Positions 8,728 through 17,725 of a DNA stretch of 64,000 nucleotides are shown piece by piece; position 1 is the first letter of the stretch, and each line of letters begins with the position of its first letter. The notes under the pieces are model-generated. The model saw only the letters and a list, made by a program, of their open reading frames with translations. It did not search any database and was not told the origin of the DNA. The position numbers and the translations under genes were made by a program. The DNA comes from Streptococcus infantis (GTDB taxonomy: Bacteria > Bacillota > Bacilli > Lactobacillales > Streptococcaceae), in NCBI RefSeq assembly GCF_000963255.1, contig NZ_JYOV01000010.1, positions 34,148 through 98,147 on the forward strand, in the 5' to 3' direction.

Positions 8728-9986
8728 TAGTCCACCATTTGTGGATTTTCAACCACGACCCATGGCAAACCGTATTTATTCAAAGCTTCCATGAATGGAT
8801 CTGGATCCAACTCTTCAAGATTATACACTCCTGGTTGTTTCCAAGTACCATCCATCACTAATTTTGTCCCAATCATGGCTGGAACTCCTGTTGTGTAAGA
8901 AATTGCCTGTGAACCAACTTCTGCGTAGCACTCCTGATGGTCACAAACATTGTAGATGTAGATAGTCTTTTCAACACCATCTTTGACACCTGTAAAGATA
9001 CATCCGATATTGGTTTTTCCAACGGTACGTGGGCCAAGGCTTGCAGGATCTGGAAGCAAGGCTTTCAAGAATTGGATTGGTACGATTTCTTGACCGTTAA
9101 AGTTAATAGCATCTGTACGAAGGAGCCCAACGTTTTCTAAGCATTTCATGTGCGTTAGATAAGATTGACCGAAAGTCATGAAGAAACGAATACGTTTAAC
9201 TCCTGGGATATTTTTAGCCAGTGATTCAATTTCTTCATGGTGAAGAAGATACATGTCTTTTTGCCCAACCTGAGGGAAATCATACTCACGCTTGATTGAC
9301 ATCGCTTCAACTTCTACCCATTTCCCATCTTCCCAGTAAGAACCTGGTGCAGACACCTCGCGTAGGTTGATTTCTGGATTAAAGTTGGTCGCAAATGGAT
9401 AACCGTGGTCACCACCATTACAGTCTAAAATGTCGATATAGTGGATTTCATCAAAATAGTGTTTAAGGGCGTATGCTGAAAAGACGCTAGTTACACCTGG
9501 GTCAAAACCAGAACCAAGAAGAGCTGTCAATCCTGCTTCTTTGAATTTTTCTTGGTAAGCCCATTGCCATGAGTAATCAAAGTAAGCCGTAAATCCAAGC
9601 TCTTTGCAGCGTTTCTCATAAATCGCACGCCATTCAGGGTCTTCTGTATCCTCAGCCTCATAGTTGGCAGTATCGATATAGTGGACACCTGTCGCCAAAC
9701 ATGCATCCATAATAGTCAAGTCTTGATAAGGAAGTGCTACATTCAAAACGGCTTCTGGCTTATAGCTTTCAATCAAGGCAATAACTTCTTCTACCTTGTC
9801 AGCATCAAGAGCAGCTGTTTCAATTTTAGTACTTGTTTTGCCCTCTAATTTAGCTTTCAAGTCATCACATTTTGACTTGGTACGGCTGGCAATCATAATC
9901 TCTGTAAAAGTTTCGCTATCTTGGCAAATCTTTGAAATAGCAACTTGGGCAACGCCCCCACATCCAATAACTAATAAACGACTCAT
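8727..9986 (-). CDS. Carboxynorspermidine dehydrogenase (saccharopine-dehydrogenase family)
   Basis: 419 residues. The N-terminus has a Rossmann NAD(P)-binding motif, LLVIGCGGVAQVAISKI, then a saccharopine-dehydrogenase-like fold (FDPGVTSVFSAYALKHYFDE, CNGGDHGYPFATNFNPEINL). In this context it reductively couples putrescine with aspartate semialdehyde to carboxyspermidine. It was often labelled lys1 or saccharopine dehydrogenase in older pneumococcal annotation; the neighbours argue against a lysine role. ATGA overlap with speE. Confidence 0.92.
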   Translation of the reverse strand: MSRLLVIGCGGVAQVAISKICQDSETFTEIMIASRTKSKCDDLKAKLEGKTSTKIETAALDADKVEEVIALIESYKPEAVLNVALPYQDLTIMDACLATGVHYIDTANYEAEDTEDPEWRAIYEKRCKELGFTAYFDYSWQWAYQEKFKEAGLTALLGSGFDPGVTSVFSAYALKHYFDEIHYIDILDCNGGDHGYPFATNFNPEINLREVSAPGSYWEDGKWVEVEAMSIKREYDFPQVGQKDMYLLHHEEIESLAKNIPGVKRIRFFMTFGQSYLTHMKCLENVGLLRTDAINFNGQEIVPIQFLKALLPDPASLGPRTVGKTNIGCIFTGVKDGVEKTIYIYNVCDHQECYAEVGSQAISYTTGVPAMIGTKLVMDGTWKQPGVYNLEELDPDPFMEALNKYGLPWVVVENPQMVD

Positions 9987-10843
9987 TTTTTTCCTTCCTC
10001 TTCTTCTAAAATGTCTTCTACATACTTAGGCAACATAAAGGCACCCACATGTAAGTTTGCAGTGTAGTATTCTGTGAAAAGCTGACGTTTTTTCCAACCT
10101 TCCTTGTCAAAATCTTTGACAGGGTGATATTTTTTCGATGCAAATCCAAATAACCAATAGCCAGCAGGACTGGTTGGGATATGGGCCTGATAGACCCGAC
10201 TAATTGGAAAGGCTTGATTGACCTTGCGGTGCATGCTTCGGCAAGCTGACTCATCTTCGTCAAAGAAAGGACTACCATGCTGGTAAATCATAATACCGTC
10301 TTCTTTCAAGGCTCTATAGCTATTGCCGTAAAATTCCTTGGTAAAGAGACCTTCTGTATGTCCAAATGGATCAGTCGCATCATTGATGATAATGTCGTAA
10401 TCATCTTCGCAGTTTCGTAAAAAGCGAAGCCCATTTTGGTAGTAAATGGTAACACGAGGGTCATCAAGTCCTGCTGCAAAGTCTGGGAAATACTCACGAC
10501 AGACCTCTACCAACATCTCATCCGGTTCCACGATATCAATTTGTTCCAATTCTGGATAGAGGGTTAATACCTGGGCAACACCTCCGTCACCACCTCCGAT
10601 AACCAAGACTTTCTTTGGATTTGGATGGACAGCCATGGGTACGTGAACCGTCATTTCATTGTAGACAAAGTCATCCGCATCTGAGAACAAGACATGCCCA
10701 TTTAAAATCAAAATCTTACCAAAAGCTGGCGTATCTAATACTTCAATATCCTGCCATTCACTTTTACCAGCGTAAAGTTGTTTGGCTGTTCTCAAGGATA
10801 ATTTCACATCTGGAGTATGAACTTCAGAAAACCATAAATCCAT
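9983..10843 (-). CDS. speE: Spermidine synthase
   Basis: 286 residues with the aminopropyltransferase fold: LNGHVLFSDADDFVYNEMTV, the nucleotide-binding VIGGGDGGVAQVL, DIVEPDEMLVEV, and the catalytic loop INDATDPFGHTEGLFTKEFY. It transfers an aminopropyl group from decarboxylated SAM to putrescine. No SAM decarboxylase is in the window, so its aminopropyl donor here is unclear. Start and stop abut the flanking genes. It coexists with the carboxyspermidine route in the same operon. Confidence 0.94.
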   Translation of the reverse strand: MDLWFSEVHTPDVKLSLRTAKQLYAGKSEWQDIEVLDTPAFGKILILNGHVLFSDADDFVYNEMTVHVPMAVHPNPKKVLVIGGGDGGVAQVLTLYPELEQIDIVEPDEMLVEVCREYFPDFAAGLDDPRVTIYYQNGLRFLRNCEDDYDIIINDATDPFGHTEGLFTKEFYGNSYRALKEDGIMIYQHGSPFFDEDESACRSMHRKVNQAFPISRVYQAHIPTSPAGYWLFGFASKKYHPVKDFDKEGWKKRQLFTEYYTANLHVGAFMLPKYVEDILEEEEGKK

Positions 10844-12298
10844 CTAGTTCTCCTTTCTCTCAATGACATTGATGTGATTGACCTCTGGATCTTCCGTTCC
10901 TTGGAGGGAACAACCACGTTCTTTGGCAAATTGAATATAATCGACAATTTCTCGTGTAATGCGTTCACCTGGCGCTAGAATTGGAATACCTGGAGGATAG
11001 CACATGACAAATTCCCCGCATACTTGACCAACGGACTCGTCCAAGGTTAAGCTTCTTCTTTCTGAATAAAAGGCTTCCTGAGGAGATAGAACCAACTCGG
11101 GCTGGATATATTCTCCAGCTATCAAGTCCTTCCCATCTCTCGAGTAAAGTCTCTTGATATCAGCCAAAGCACCAACCAAACGCTCAATATCTTGGATACG
11201 GTCACCAATCGAAATGTAGGCCAAGATATTCCCGATATCACCAAACTCAATCTGAATGTCATATTCATCTCGTAAGAGATCATAAACTTCAATCCCTGTT
11301 AGACCAATCCCCTGAGTGTAAACTGACAGCTTGGTTACATCAAAATCACAAACTGATACACCATCTACTAGTTCTTTTGAGTAGGCATAGTAGCCACCGA
11401 TGGCATTGATTTCACGACGTGCGTACTCAGATAGCTCAATGACTTTCTCAAAGGACTCTTTGCCACGAAGGGCTAGGTTTCTACGAGAAACATCTAGACT
11501 AGACATTAGCAAGTAGGATGCTGATGTCGACTGTGTCAGATTAATAATCTGACGTACGTACTCAGGATTCATCTGATTGCCAACTAAAAGAAGCGAACTT
11601 TGAGTCAAGCTGCCACCGGACTTATGCATGGATACAGCTGACATATCTGCTCCTGCGTCCATAGCAGAAAGAGGAAGTTTATCTGTAAAGTGCAGATGGG
11701 CCCCGTGCGCCTCATCTACTAAGACTTTCATTCCTGCAGCGTGAGCCATCTCTGTTAGCCCCTTAAGGTCTGAACAAATTCCATAGTAGGTAGGATTGTT
11801 AATTAGGATAGCCTTGGCATCTGGATGTTCCTGAATAGCTTGTGCTACACGCTCATTTTCAAGCCCCAAAGCAATACCGATTTTGGGATTCACACTCATC
11901 TCAATATAGATGGGAATAGCACCACATAAAACGAGTGCATTGATGGCTGATTTATGGACATTTCGAGGAAGGATAATTTTATCTCCCGCTTTACAGGTGG
12001 AGAGAATCATAGTTTGAACAGATGAGGTTGTGCCGCCAATCATTAAAAAGGCATGAGCAGCACCAAAAGCCTCAGCCGCTAGTTGCTCTGCTTCTCTGAT
12101 AATCGAAATGGGATGCCCCAGATTATCCAAGGGCTTCATAGAATTGACATCAATCCCTACACATTTTTCCCCTAAAAGTTCAACTAACTCTGGATTTCCA
12201 CGGCCACGCTTGTGACCAGGTACGTCAAATGGTACAATTCTTTTCTTTCGTAACTTGACCAACCCCTCATAGATGGGAGCTTGGTTTTGATTTAACAT
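10844..12298 (-). CDS. speA: PLP-dependent arginine/lysine decarboxylase
   Basis: 484 residues from ATG 12298 (MLNQNQAPIYEGLVKLRKKR); the frame is open a further eight codons, but AAGGAG sits inside that stretch, so the shorter start is preferred. Fold-I Orn/Lys/Arg decarboxylase: PFDVPGHKRGRGNPEL, MIGGTTSSVQTMILS, VDEAHGAHLHF and PLP-lysine Lys226 in SMHKSGGSLTQSSLLL. The family includes both lysine (cad) and arginine (speA) decarboxylases. The downstream aguA, aguB and nspC need agmatine, so arginine is the better substrate guess; as I recall, the pneumococcal homologue has been reported to act on arginine. First gene of the operon. Confidence 0.9.
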   Translation of the reverse strand: MLNQNQAPIYEGLVKLRKKRIVPFDVPGHKRGRGNPELVELLGEKCVGIDVNSMKPLDNLGHPISIIREAEQLAAEAFGAAHAFLMIGGTTSSVQTMILSTCKAGDKIILPRNVHKSAINALVLCGAIPIYIEMSVNPKIGIALGLENERVAQAIQEHPDAKAILINNPTYYGICSDLKGLTEMAHAAGMKVLVDEAHGAHLHFTDKLPLSAMDAGADMSAVSMHKSGGSLTQSSLLLVGNQMNPEYVRQIINLTQSTSASYLLMSSLDVSRRNLALRGKESFEKVIELSEYARREINAIGGYYAYSKELVDGVSVCDFDVTKLSVYTQGIGLTGIEVYDLLRDEYDIQIEFGDIGNILAYISIGDRIQDIERLVGALADIKRLYSRDGKDLIAGEYIQPELVLSPQEAFYSERRSLTLDESVGQVCGEFVMCYPPGIPILAPGERITREIVDYIQFAKERGCSLQGTEDPEVNHINVIERKEN

Positions 12299-12365
12299 TA
12301 TAAAGACATACTCCTTTATCATATTTTTTACACCTTAACCATGTAAGGCTCTAAAGGATACTTAT

Positions 12366-12393
12366 GAAAAAAGAGCAGGTCGACACCTGCTCT
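12366..12393 (-). terminator. Intrinsic terminator between the structured RNA and speA
   Basis: AGAGCAGGT (12393-12385 on the minus strand) pairs with ACCTGCTCT (12380-12372), followed by a run of six T. It lies about 70 bases before the speA start, so transcription from 12697 must read through it to express the operon, or the operon has another promoter. Confidence 0.9.
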
Positions 12394-12697
12394 ACAATCT
12401 ACTGACGTGTTTATGTTTGTTTCTTTTGAGTATGTCTGTTCCTGATGTTTCCTAACTCTCTAGTAGCAAATATTACGTACTTTATTGATCGTTTCACAAG
12501 ATGACGTGTGCTTTCACCACACTAACAAATCTATACGAATTAGAACTAATGTTCTAACATCAACTTATAAAAGTAGGCTTTTAACCCTATCAATAATGTG
12601 GCTTTTCAACCACGCTTCGGCATTCAACCCTGCCTGTCCGTAGGCATTTTTTACTCGGGTTTATATTTGCTAGAAAACATCATCTCATTTTCTAAGC
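12366..12697 (-). ncRNA. Structured RNA of about 330 nt with own promoter and terminator
   Basis: No plausible gene fills 12323-12897. A transcript predicted to start at 12697 begins with a stem (12697-12688 with 12677-12669). It continues with hairpins TGCCT/AGGCA (12646-12642 with 12635-12631), GTGG/CCAC (12613-12610 with 12601-12598), TAGG/CCTA (12589-12586 with 12577-12574), TTAGAAC/GTTCTAA (12557-12551 with 12546-12540) and GTGTG/CACAC (12522-12518 with 12510-12506). It ends in a strong terminator. Two neighbouring loops share the GGTTGAAAAGCC / GGGTTAAAAGCC pattern. It lacks the tmRNA tag/tRNA ends, RNase P core and lysine-riboswitch core as I know them. It may be a stand-alone sRNA or a long attenuator leader of speA. 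Confidence 0.65.
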
Positions 12698-12703
12698 TTC
12701 ATT

Positions 12704-12732
12704 ACTATATCATGTTTTCGTATTCTTGTAAA
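12704..12732 (-). promoter_or_regulatory. Strong sigma-70 type promoter for the structured RNA
   Basis: TTTACA (12732-12727) and TATAGT (12709-12704) with a 17-bp spacer. The expected start site near 12697 coincides with the first base of the 5' stem of the RNA. Confidence 0.75.
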
Positions 12733-12824
12733 GTATTTTTAGAAACTTTTTTTAATAAATTAATTTTTTCGTTCGTGAAATTTATTTAACTTAAAAATGG
12801 AAATCGTTTTAAATTTAAATCAAA

Positions 12825-12859
12825 AAACAAAAAAAGAAACTAAATAGATTAGTTTCTTT
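12825..12859 (-). terminator. Intrinsic terminator of the 12898 gene cluster
   Basis: AAAGAAACTAA (12833-12843) and TTAGTTTCTTT (12849-12859) form a perfect 11-bp stem with a 5-base loop; a T-rich tract follows in the minus direction. Confidence 0.75.
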
Positions 12860-12897
12860 AATGAATCGTAAGCATAATCAACTATTCAAAATCCTAT

Positions 12898-13914
12898 CTA
12901 GTCATCTCGTGCTACTTGAACAGCTAGCTCAAAATCAGTCATCAAGTAATTTTCATCCAGACGGATGAGACTATAATACTCATTCCAAAATAGAGAGTCA
13001 CTGTTGCTGGACCACTTTAATCCATACCACAATTGAGTGACATCACTTGTATGTGATGGGGGAATTGACCATAGATGCTTTTTAAAAGTTTCTTGAACAA
13101 GAGAAACATCCAGTCGAGTAGTCAAGTCAAGTTCATCTAATTTGAGAGTGATAGAATGTTTTTTAGCTGCCTCAATACTTTCCTTGTTAAATCGAACCTG
13201 AATAATCTTAGAATCTTCTAAAGCCACATTCTGGTCCTCAGCACCGTAAAAGGAAATACTCCCCAGTACTATGCCATCTTTTGCTAGGAGATAGGGAGCG
13301 TAAGGTACAGCATTGCTATCCAGTCTGAATCCTTTTTCGATAGTGACTGTATTATTGCCTGAATACCTTTGGAAACTGCCATCTGTCAGGAGCTCTTCGT
13401 AGTCGCTACCACCATCACACTGTCTTACATAGATGTCAAATCCAGCATCCATCAGCTCACTGGCTTTAGTTTCTGCTAAAATGATTTTACTTTCATTAAT
13501 TTGCAAAATTGGTGCTTGAGGTGGCACACCAATCGTGAGATTAAACATGACTCCTACCAGAAAGACCATAAAGGTTATAAGGAGGGCAAGTAAAGACTTT
13601 CCAGTCCTTTTTCTTGCATTGAAAAGAGCCATTATGGCTGGGAGGAGAATCATTTTGGCTAAAATAGAATTCCCAACACCACCTCTATTTAAGGTCTGAA
13701 AAGCAAACATCCCCGCGATTGCAATCAGGGACAGGTAGACCAAAATCTCGCCTAGACCCAGTTTTTCTGTTCGAGTTTGTTGATTTACAGGGCTTTCGTA
13801 CAATGACTGCCCATTCTCTCTCCTCTTTTTTAGAAAGAGATAAAAGCCCAGACCGAGTAGCAGATTAAAAATTGCAAAAGCAATTAAAGTACCTATAATC
13901 ACCGTTCTAGCCAT
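12898..13914 (-). CDS. Hypothetical membrane protein, 338 aa
   Basis: One N-terminal membrane helix (residues 4-27), a charged loop, then two or three further helices between about 55 and 125, and an extracytoplasmic domain of about 200 residues. The sequence IILAETKASELMDAGFDI resembles VIIGETKASELLDKGFSF of the plus-strand protein at 18353, and both have the same length and layout, so they are divergent paralogues. It overlaps the upstream gene by eight bases. Family and function not recognised. Confidence 0.75.
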   Translation of the reverse strand: MARTVIIGTLIAFAIFNLLLGLGFYLFLKKRRENGQSLYESPVNQQTRTEKLGLGEILVYLSLIAIAGMFAFQTLNRGGVGNSILAKMILLPAIMALFNARKRTGKSLLALLITFMVFLVGVMFNLTIGVPPQAPILQINESKIILAETKASELMDAGFDIYVRQCDGGSDYEELLTDGSFQRYSGNNTVTIEKGFRLDSNAVPYAPYLLAKDGIVLGSISFYGAEDQNVALEDSKIIQVRFNKESIEAAKKHSITLKLDELDLTTRLDVSLVQETFKKHLWSIPPSHTSDVTQLWYGLKWSSNSDSLFWNEYYSLIRLDENYLMTDFELAVQVARDD

Positions 13915-14374
13915 GGCTCTCTACTCCTTTATGTTCTCTCTCAAATCTTATCTTTCTCTTTAATGTCCAATTCCCAACTAATAAAACCAGCAAGAAGAAG
14001 GGGCCACCTTCTATCAGTACAATCGGTAAAGCCAGTATAGCAATCATCAAAAAACTAGCTTTCTTTTGACGCCAACTACCGCCCCATTCTCCGTTTATCA
14101 GTCCACCCAAATAGTCGATGTAGTCAGTATACATCATAAACAAAGGATTTTGGAAATCACTGGTCTTAAGGTAAATGAACAAAGCAGAATTTAGCAAAAC
14201 ATAAAGAATTCCTAAGACTAGAATAATCTTTTGACTAGTTCGAGTAGCCTCTAGAACGATTTTCTCTCTCTTTTCTGGTTTTATTTCCTTGAGACTTGGA
14301 TTCTTACAAGAGAGTTTTTCAAATCTATAGGCCAGAAATCGGTAGAGATAATACTTTTTTATATCACGCTTCAT
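13907..14374 (-). CDS. Hypothetical membrane protein, 155 aa
   Basis: Basic N-terminus (RDIKKYYLYRFLAYRFEKLS), then a membrane helix around residues 50-70 and another around 110-132. No known motif recognised. The end overlaps the start of the 338-residue membrane protein by eight bases, which suggests coupled translation and possibly a joint function. Confidence 0.7.
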   Translation of the reverse strand: MKRDIKKYYLYRFLAYRFEKLSCKNPSLKEIKPEKREKIVLEATRTSQKIILVLGILYVLLNSALFIYLKTSDFQNPLFMMYTDYIDYLGGLINGEWGGSWRQKKASFLMIAILALPIVLIEGGPFFLLVLLVGNWTLKRKIRFEREHKGVESHG

Positions 14375-14417
14375 AAAATCCCCAATCTAAGAAGGACATT
14401 CAATTATAAATCATGGT

Positions 14418-15212
14418 TTAAACATCTAATTTCAAGGAATTGCCTTCCAAGTAGACTGCTTTTGACTCAGTGATTTTTATTTTTTGATCTTCTGAAAAGC
14501 CAATGGTTTCACCGTCCTTTAAGGTGACATCACTGCCTAAAACATACTGAAGAATAGACAAGAGGAAATAATATAAGTCATCGCTATTCATAGGAGACTC
14601 GATAATTTCAATCTCAGTTTTTCCAAACTCTTTCAAACCATTAGTGTAAATACTAGTTTTATCTCCCTGGTTGATAATTCCCATATAAATCCAGAGTTGA
14701 AGGGGAAGCATTTCTTCTTTCAAAAGGTCAGCCAGGTCTAGATAAAGATCTTTGGGTAAGAGCAAGGTGGTAGAACCCTGATAAATACCAATAGATGATT
14801 GACTAGTTTTTAGGATAGAGGCATTGACTTTAGTCAATAGGGAATAGGTTTCTACTGGCGAAAGATTGTCAGACAAAATAGAAACAATGGCGTGTTGTGT
14901 GTGCTCCTGTGTTTCCTTCTCAACATCCTGCCAGAGATAAGAATAGGCATACAATTCTTCAAATTCTTGACTTGGGATGGGAAGATCCATCAAAGCCAGC
15001 GCAACGAGAGCACCATCAATCACAAAGGTTGCACTAGAATCATCCCCAGAAACTTCAGAAATTTCAAGTCCCCAGTGAGATTTCAATTCCTGAACGACCT
15101 GGTCTAAAGAATAGGCCTGCTTGCCTTTGAAGAGGGGCATAGACAAGATCAGTTGTTTTTTCTTCTCTGATTTTTCTTTCTTACTAGTAAATAGATTTTT
15201 TAAAAAATTCAT
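14418..15212 (-). CDS. DUF4261-like protein
   Basis: 264 residues, soluble, with a lysine-rich N-terminus (KNLFTSKKEKSEKKKQ). The middle part (FVIDGALVALALMDLPIPSQ and then ELYAYSYLW, HAIVSIL, GIYQGSTTLLLPKDLYLD) resembles DUF4261, a family often found beside immunity-type genes. Function unknown. It sits in a run of similarly oriented small genes. Confidence 0.6.
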   Translation of the reverse strand: MNFLKNLFTSKKEKSEKKKQLILSMPLFKGKQAYSLDQVVQELKSHWGLEISEVSGDDSSATFVIDGALVALALMDLPIPSQEFEELYAYSYLWQDVEKETQEHTQHAIVSILSDNLSPVETYSLLTKVNASILKTSQSSIGIYQGSTTLLLPKDLYLDLADLLKEEMLPLQLWIYMGIINQGDKTSIYTNGLKEFGKTEIEIIESPMNSDDLYYFLLSILQYVLGSDVTLKDGETIGFSEDQKIKITESKAVYLEGNSLKLDV

Positions 15213-15260
15213 AGGACTTCTCCTTTATTTCATATCAGTTGGGAAGCAAAGCTATCTTGG

Positions 15261-15758
15261 TCAAAGTGAGTCGAGATACCAAGTTTCCTCATCCTCAAAA
15301 CCGTAAAATTTCTCATCAAGTAGCCAATTTCCATCCACCAATCTAAGTACAAACTGATGCTTCATTTCTAAAGCTTCTTGATAATGGGTGATGACTCTTG
15401 CTTCTTCAGCTTTTGTCATGATGAAATCTACAGAAAAATCATTCCTTTGAACATAGTTATACTCACTTGGGGAGCCATAAGAATTTCGAACTCCTCCTTC
15501 CAAGCATTTTTGAGTCACTCGTCCAGTTAGAAGTTGCATTTGCCTCTGAAAATAGTCATCCATAAGTTCATTCCACAAAGGGTGAAGCTGATTAGATGGG
15601 ATGCCAAGGGCTTCTTTTTCCTTATCCAGTGCTCTGTTACGCTCAAAAATTTCCTCTTCTAACAAGGTTAAACTTTTGAGTAAATCAAGCAAAGGTGGGA
15701 TAATTATTTCCACCATAGCTCGATAGTTTTCAGGGGTATTTTTATAGTTCACTCTCAT
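15261..15758 (-). CDS. Hypothetical protein with NTF2-like features, 165 aa
   Basis: Soluble protein. The C-terminal half (DFSVDFIMTKAEEARVITHY, then MKHQFVLRLVDGNWLLDEKF) has the alternating pattern and WLLD ending typical of NTF2-fold immunity proteins. No catalytic motif is seen. It is followed by genes of similar size on the same strand. The assignment is a fold-level guess. Confidence 0.6.
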   Translation of the reverse strand: MRVNYKNTPENYRAMVEIIIPPLLDLLKSLTLLEEEIFERNRALDKEKEALGIPSNQLHPLWNELMDDYFQRQMQLLTGRVTQKCLEGGVRNSYGSPSEYNYVQRNDFSVDFIMTKAEEARVITHYQEALEMKHQFVLRLVDGNWLLDEKFYGFEDEETWYLDSL

Positions 15759-15769
15759 GATTAACTCTC

Positions 15770-16324
15770 TTAACTCTCCTGGATTAATTGCTTTACTTCT
15801 ATGTCTGAAAGTTGTCCATCCATGTAGAGTTTTCTAAGTAAATCTTTATCTACGGTAATTTCATAATAGTCAGTCACAAACTCATGAAATCTCTCAAAGC
15901 TATCAAAGAGGTAAGATAGCAACCATTCTCCGCCATCCTGATCTTGGTAAGTCTGTTGATGCGCGTGACCATCATACCAGATAAAGAAGGTTGTTTCATC
16001 TTTTTGGTCTTCTGAATAAAGTGAGACATACTTTTCATCCAGTCCTTTATAAAAACCATCAATGACGTCTTGATTCCACTCGTCAGCAGCAAACTGGCTT
16101 AAACTACTTTCATGATCAAAGCCTTTTATAAGGATCATTTTATCAGTCAAAATCACATCTAAAGAATCACCAGAACCATTGTCAATAAGGTAGCGGAGTC
16201 CATAGTCTTCCTCAGTCTTAATCACGAGTCTGAGCCAATCCTCACTCGGATCTGTTAGATACTCATCAATGACCAGCAAGGCATCTAAGCGAGTCTTTAT
16301 CTTGTCCCAATCAATCTTTCTCAT
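15770..16324 (-). CDS. Hypothetical protein, 184 aa
   Basis: Acidic soluble protein, starting MRKIDWDKIKTRLDALLVID and containing many Asp/Glu and aromatic residues (TTFFIWYDGHAHQQTYQDQD). The C-terminus (LLRKLYMDGQLSDIEVKQL) is helical. Size, acidity and position are like immunity proteins, but no family was recognised. The stop is 12 bases before the next gene. Confidence 0.65.
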   Translation of the reverse strand: MRKIDWDKIKTRLDALLVIDEYLTDPSEDWLRLVIKTEEDYGLRYLIDNGSGDSLDVILTDKMILIKGFDHESSLSQFAADEWNQDVIDGFYKGLDEKYVSLYSEDQKDETTFFIWYDGHAHQQTYQDQDGGEWLLSYLFDSFERFHEFVTDYYEITVDKDLLRKLYMDGQLSDIEVKQLIQES

Positions 16325-16341
16325 CTCTAAAAACCTCCATC

Positions 16342-16824
16342 TTATTCTTGCGATTTATCAAGATCACAAGCCCTATAACGAGCTGTTAGATAGCCTGCAA
16401 AGCTAATCTGAGGGATATTCCACTCATTAGGCAAATAAATTGAACAATCTACCTGATCACCTAGAGGGGAACTTGCTGAGAAGACATATCTTCCCAAATC
16501 TTCATTATTAGAATTTCTTTCAACTTGATTCAACCTGCTAGCATTGAACCAGTCTTTAAACAGTAACCAGATTTGCTCGGCATCTTCGTTTAATAGGGAG
16601 ACTTTCAAGTTATAGCTGATTCCGACCCTACATCTTTTTTTGAATCCTGACTCATCAGCCATACAAACTTTTATCGATCCCTTATCATACTGCCAGTTAT
16701 CACTATCTAATAGGGGAAATTGAACAGATAGATTGTCTTTAAATCCCTGCATATTATCTAATAAATCTTTGGAGGCAGCTTCGAATAATCCTAGTTCTTC
16801 CATAGTCTTCTCTTTAATTTTCAT
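16342..16824 (-). CDS. Hypothetical protein, 160 aa
   Basis: Soluble protein with no recognised motif; one aromatic-rich stretch (EQIWLLFKDWFNASRLNQVE) and a C-terminal SIYLPNEWNIPQISFAGYL. The ATG at 16824 has no good ribosome site; the ATG at 16803 (MEELGLFEAASKDLL) is an alternative. It follows the CbrC gene by 18 bases. Confidence 0.6.
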   Translation of the reverse strand: MKIKEKTMEELGLFEAASKDLLDNMQGFKDNLSVQFPLLDSDNWQYDKGSIKVCMADESGFKKRCRVGISYNLKVSLLNEDAEQIWLLFKDWFNASRLNQVERNSNNEDLGRYVFSASSPLGDQVDCSIYLPNEWNIPQISFAGYLTARYRACDLDKSQE

Positions 16825-16842
16825 AGCTAATCACAATCCGAT

Positions 16843-17694
16843 TTAATCTGCATCAACCCAGATCTGGTATTTTTGACAATGGAGACATCTAAACAAATAA
16901 CCACAGATAGGCCCGTCTTTGAACAAGTAGTCTTCTACCTCTTGATATTCTTCACGCGCTTCATAGTCTGCCAAGACTTGCTCAGCGATTCCCATATCCT
17001 TCAATTCTCGAGTTCCAACTGTACCCAAGTAGGCACAATAATCTTGGCAACAAGAAAGCCAATATTCTCCCTGCCAACTAGAGTAGCCTGGGGTCTGACA
17101 AAAAAGCAGCTGATTCTTTTCTGGATCCAATTCACCCTGCCACTCGGCATCTTGGATAAATTCTGCATCGAATTTTTTAGCTGCTTGACCGTTTGCAATG
17201 CACATTGGACAAAGGTATTCTATATCCTCGATACAATAAGGGATCAAGTCATAATAAATATTGCTTTCTTTCCCACAAGATGGACAAAGCTTGGCTTCTC
17301 CTTCAACAAATGAACCTGTAGCCAAGGGATCTGGATGATAGATAAAATGTGGCAAAGACTGTAATAGCTTCTGTCTTTGCTTCTTCTCTTCTTTTCTTAG
17401 AGGACGAGGAAGGGCAAAACGATCGCCATGACTCTGACTCATTTCTTGTAAACGGCTCAGTTTCTTTATCTGTTTTCGATCAGGTTTGTCTAAGATTTCG
17501 GTAAATAAGCTATAGGCACTAGTGCAGAGACCTAATTGTTCATAGAGGTCAACTAAGACTTTCTTAGCTTCTAAATCATTAGACTTAGCTAATTCATCAG
17601 CCAAATCATAGAGTTCCGCAACACTGGAAGAATTTCCATCTTGTTCCAGGTATTGCTTTTTTAAAGTAATATACTTTTCTAGAAATGGATTCAT
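16843..17694 (-). CDS. CbrC family protein (UPF0167)
   Basis: 283 residues. The C-terminal two thirds carry the CbrC/UPF0167 pattern: LPHFIYHPDPLATGSF, the zinc-type pair CPSCGKESNIYY, IEYLCPMCIANG and a final GYLFRCLHCQKYQIWVD. The N-terminal 100 residues are an extra helical region (LEKYITLKKQYLEQDG). CbrC proteins are linked to colicin E2 tolerance in E. coli; the present role is unknown, but it fits an immunity-like cluster. AAAGG lies 7 bases before the ATG. Confidence 0.78.
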   Translation of the reverse strand: MNPFLEKYITLKKQYLEQDGNSSSVAELYDLADELAKSNDLEAKKVLVDLYEQLGLCTSAYSLFTEILDKPDRKQIKKLSRLQEMSQSHGDRFALPRPLRKEEKKQRQKLLQSLPHFIYHPDPLATGSFVEGEAKLCPSCGKESNIYYDLIPYCIEDIEYLCPMCIANGQAAKKFDAEFIQDAEWQGELDPEKNQLLFCQTPGYSSWQGEYWLSCCQDYCAYLGTVGTRELKDMGIAEQVLADYEAREEYQEVEDYLFKDGPICGYLFRCLHCQKYQIWVDAD

Positions 17695-17725
17695 GGGACT
17701 ACCTTTCTAATGGAATATAAAAACC

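Noticed and set aside
12366..12697. tmRNA, RNase P RNA or lysine riboswitch
   Set aside because: The tag-coding and tRNA-like ends of tmRNA, the GAGGAAAGTCC core of RNase P and the lysine-riboswitch core are not seen.
12598..12789. Plus-strand frame of 63 codons
   Set aside because: It is antisense to the structured RNA and its promoter; the apparent protein is the reverse of conserved hairpins.
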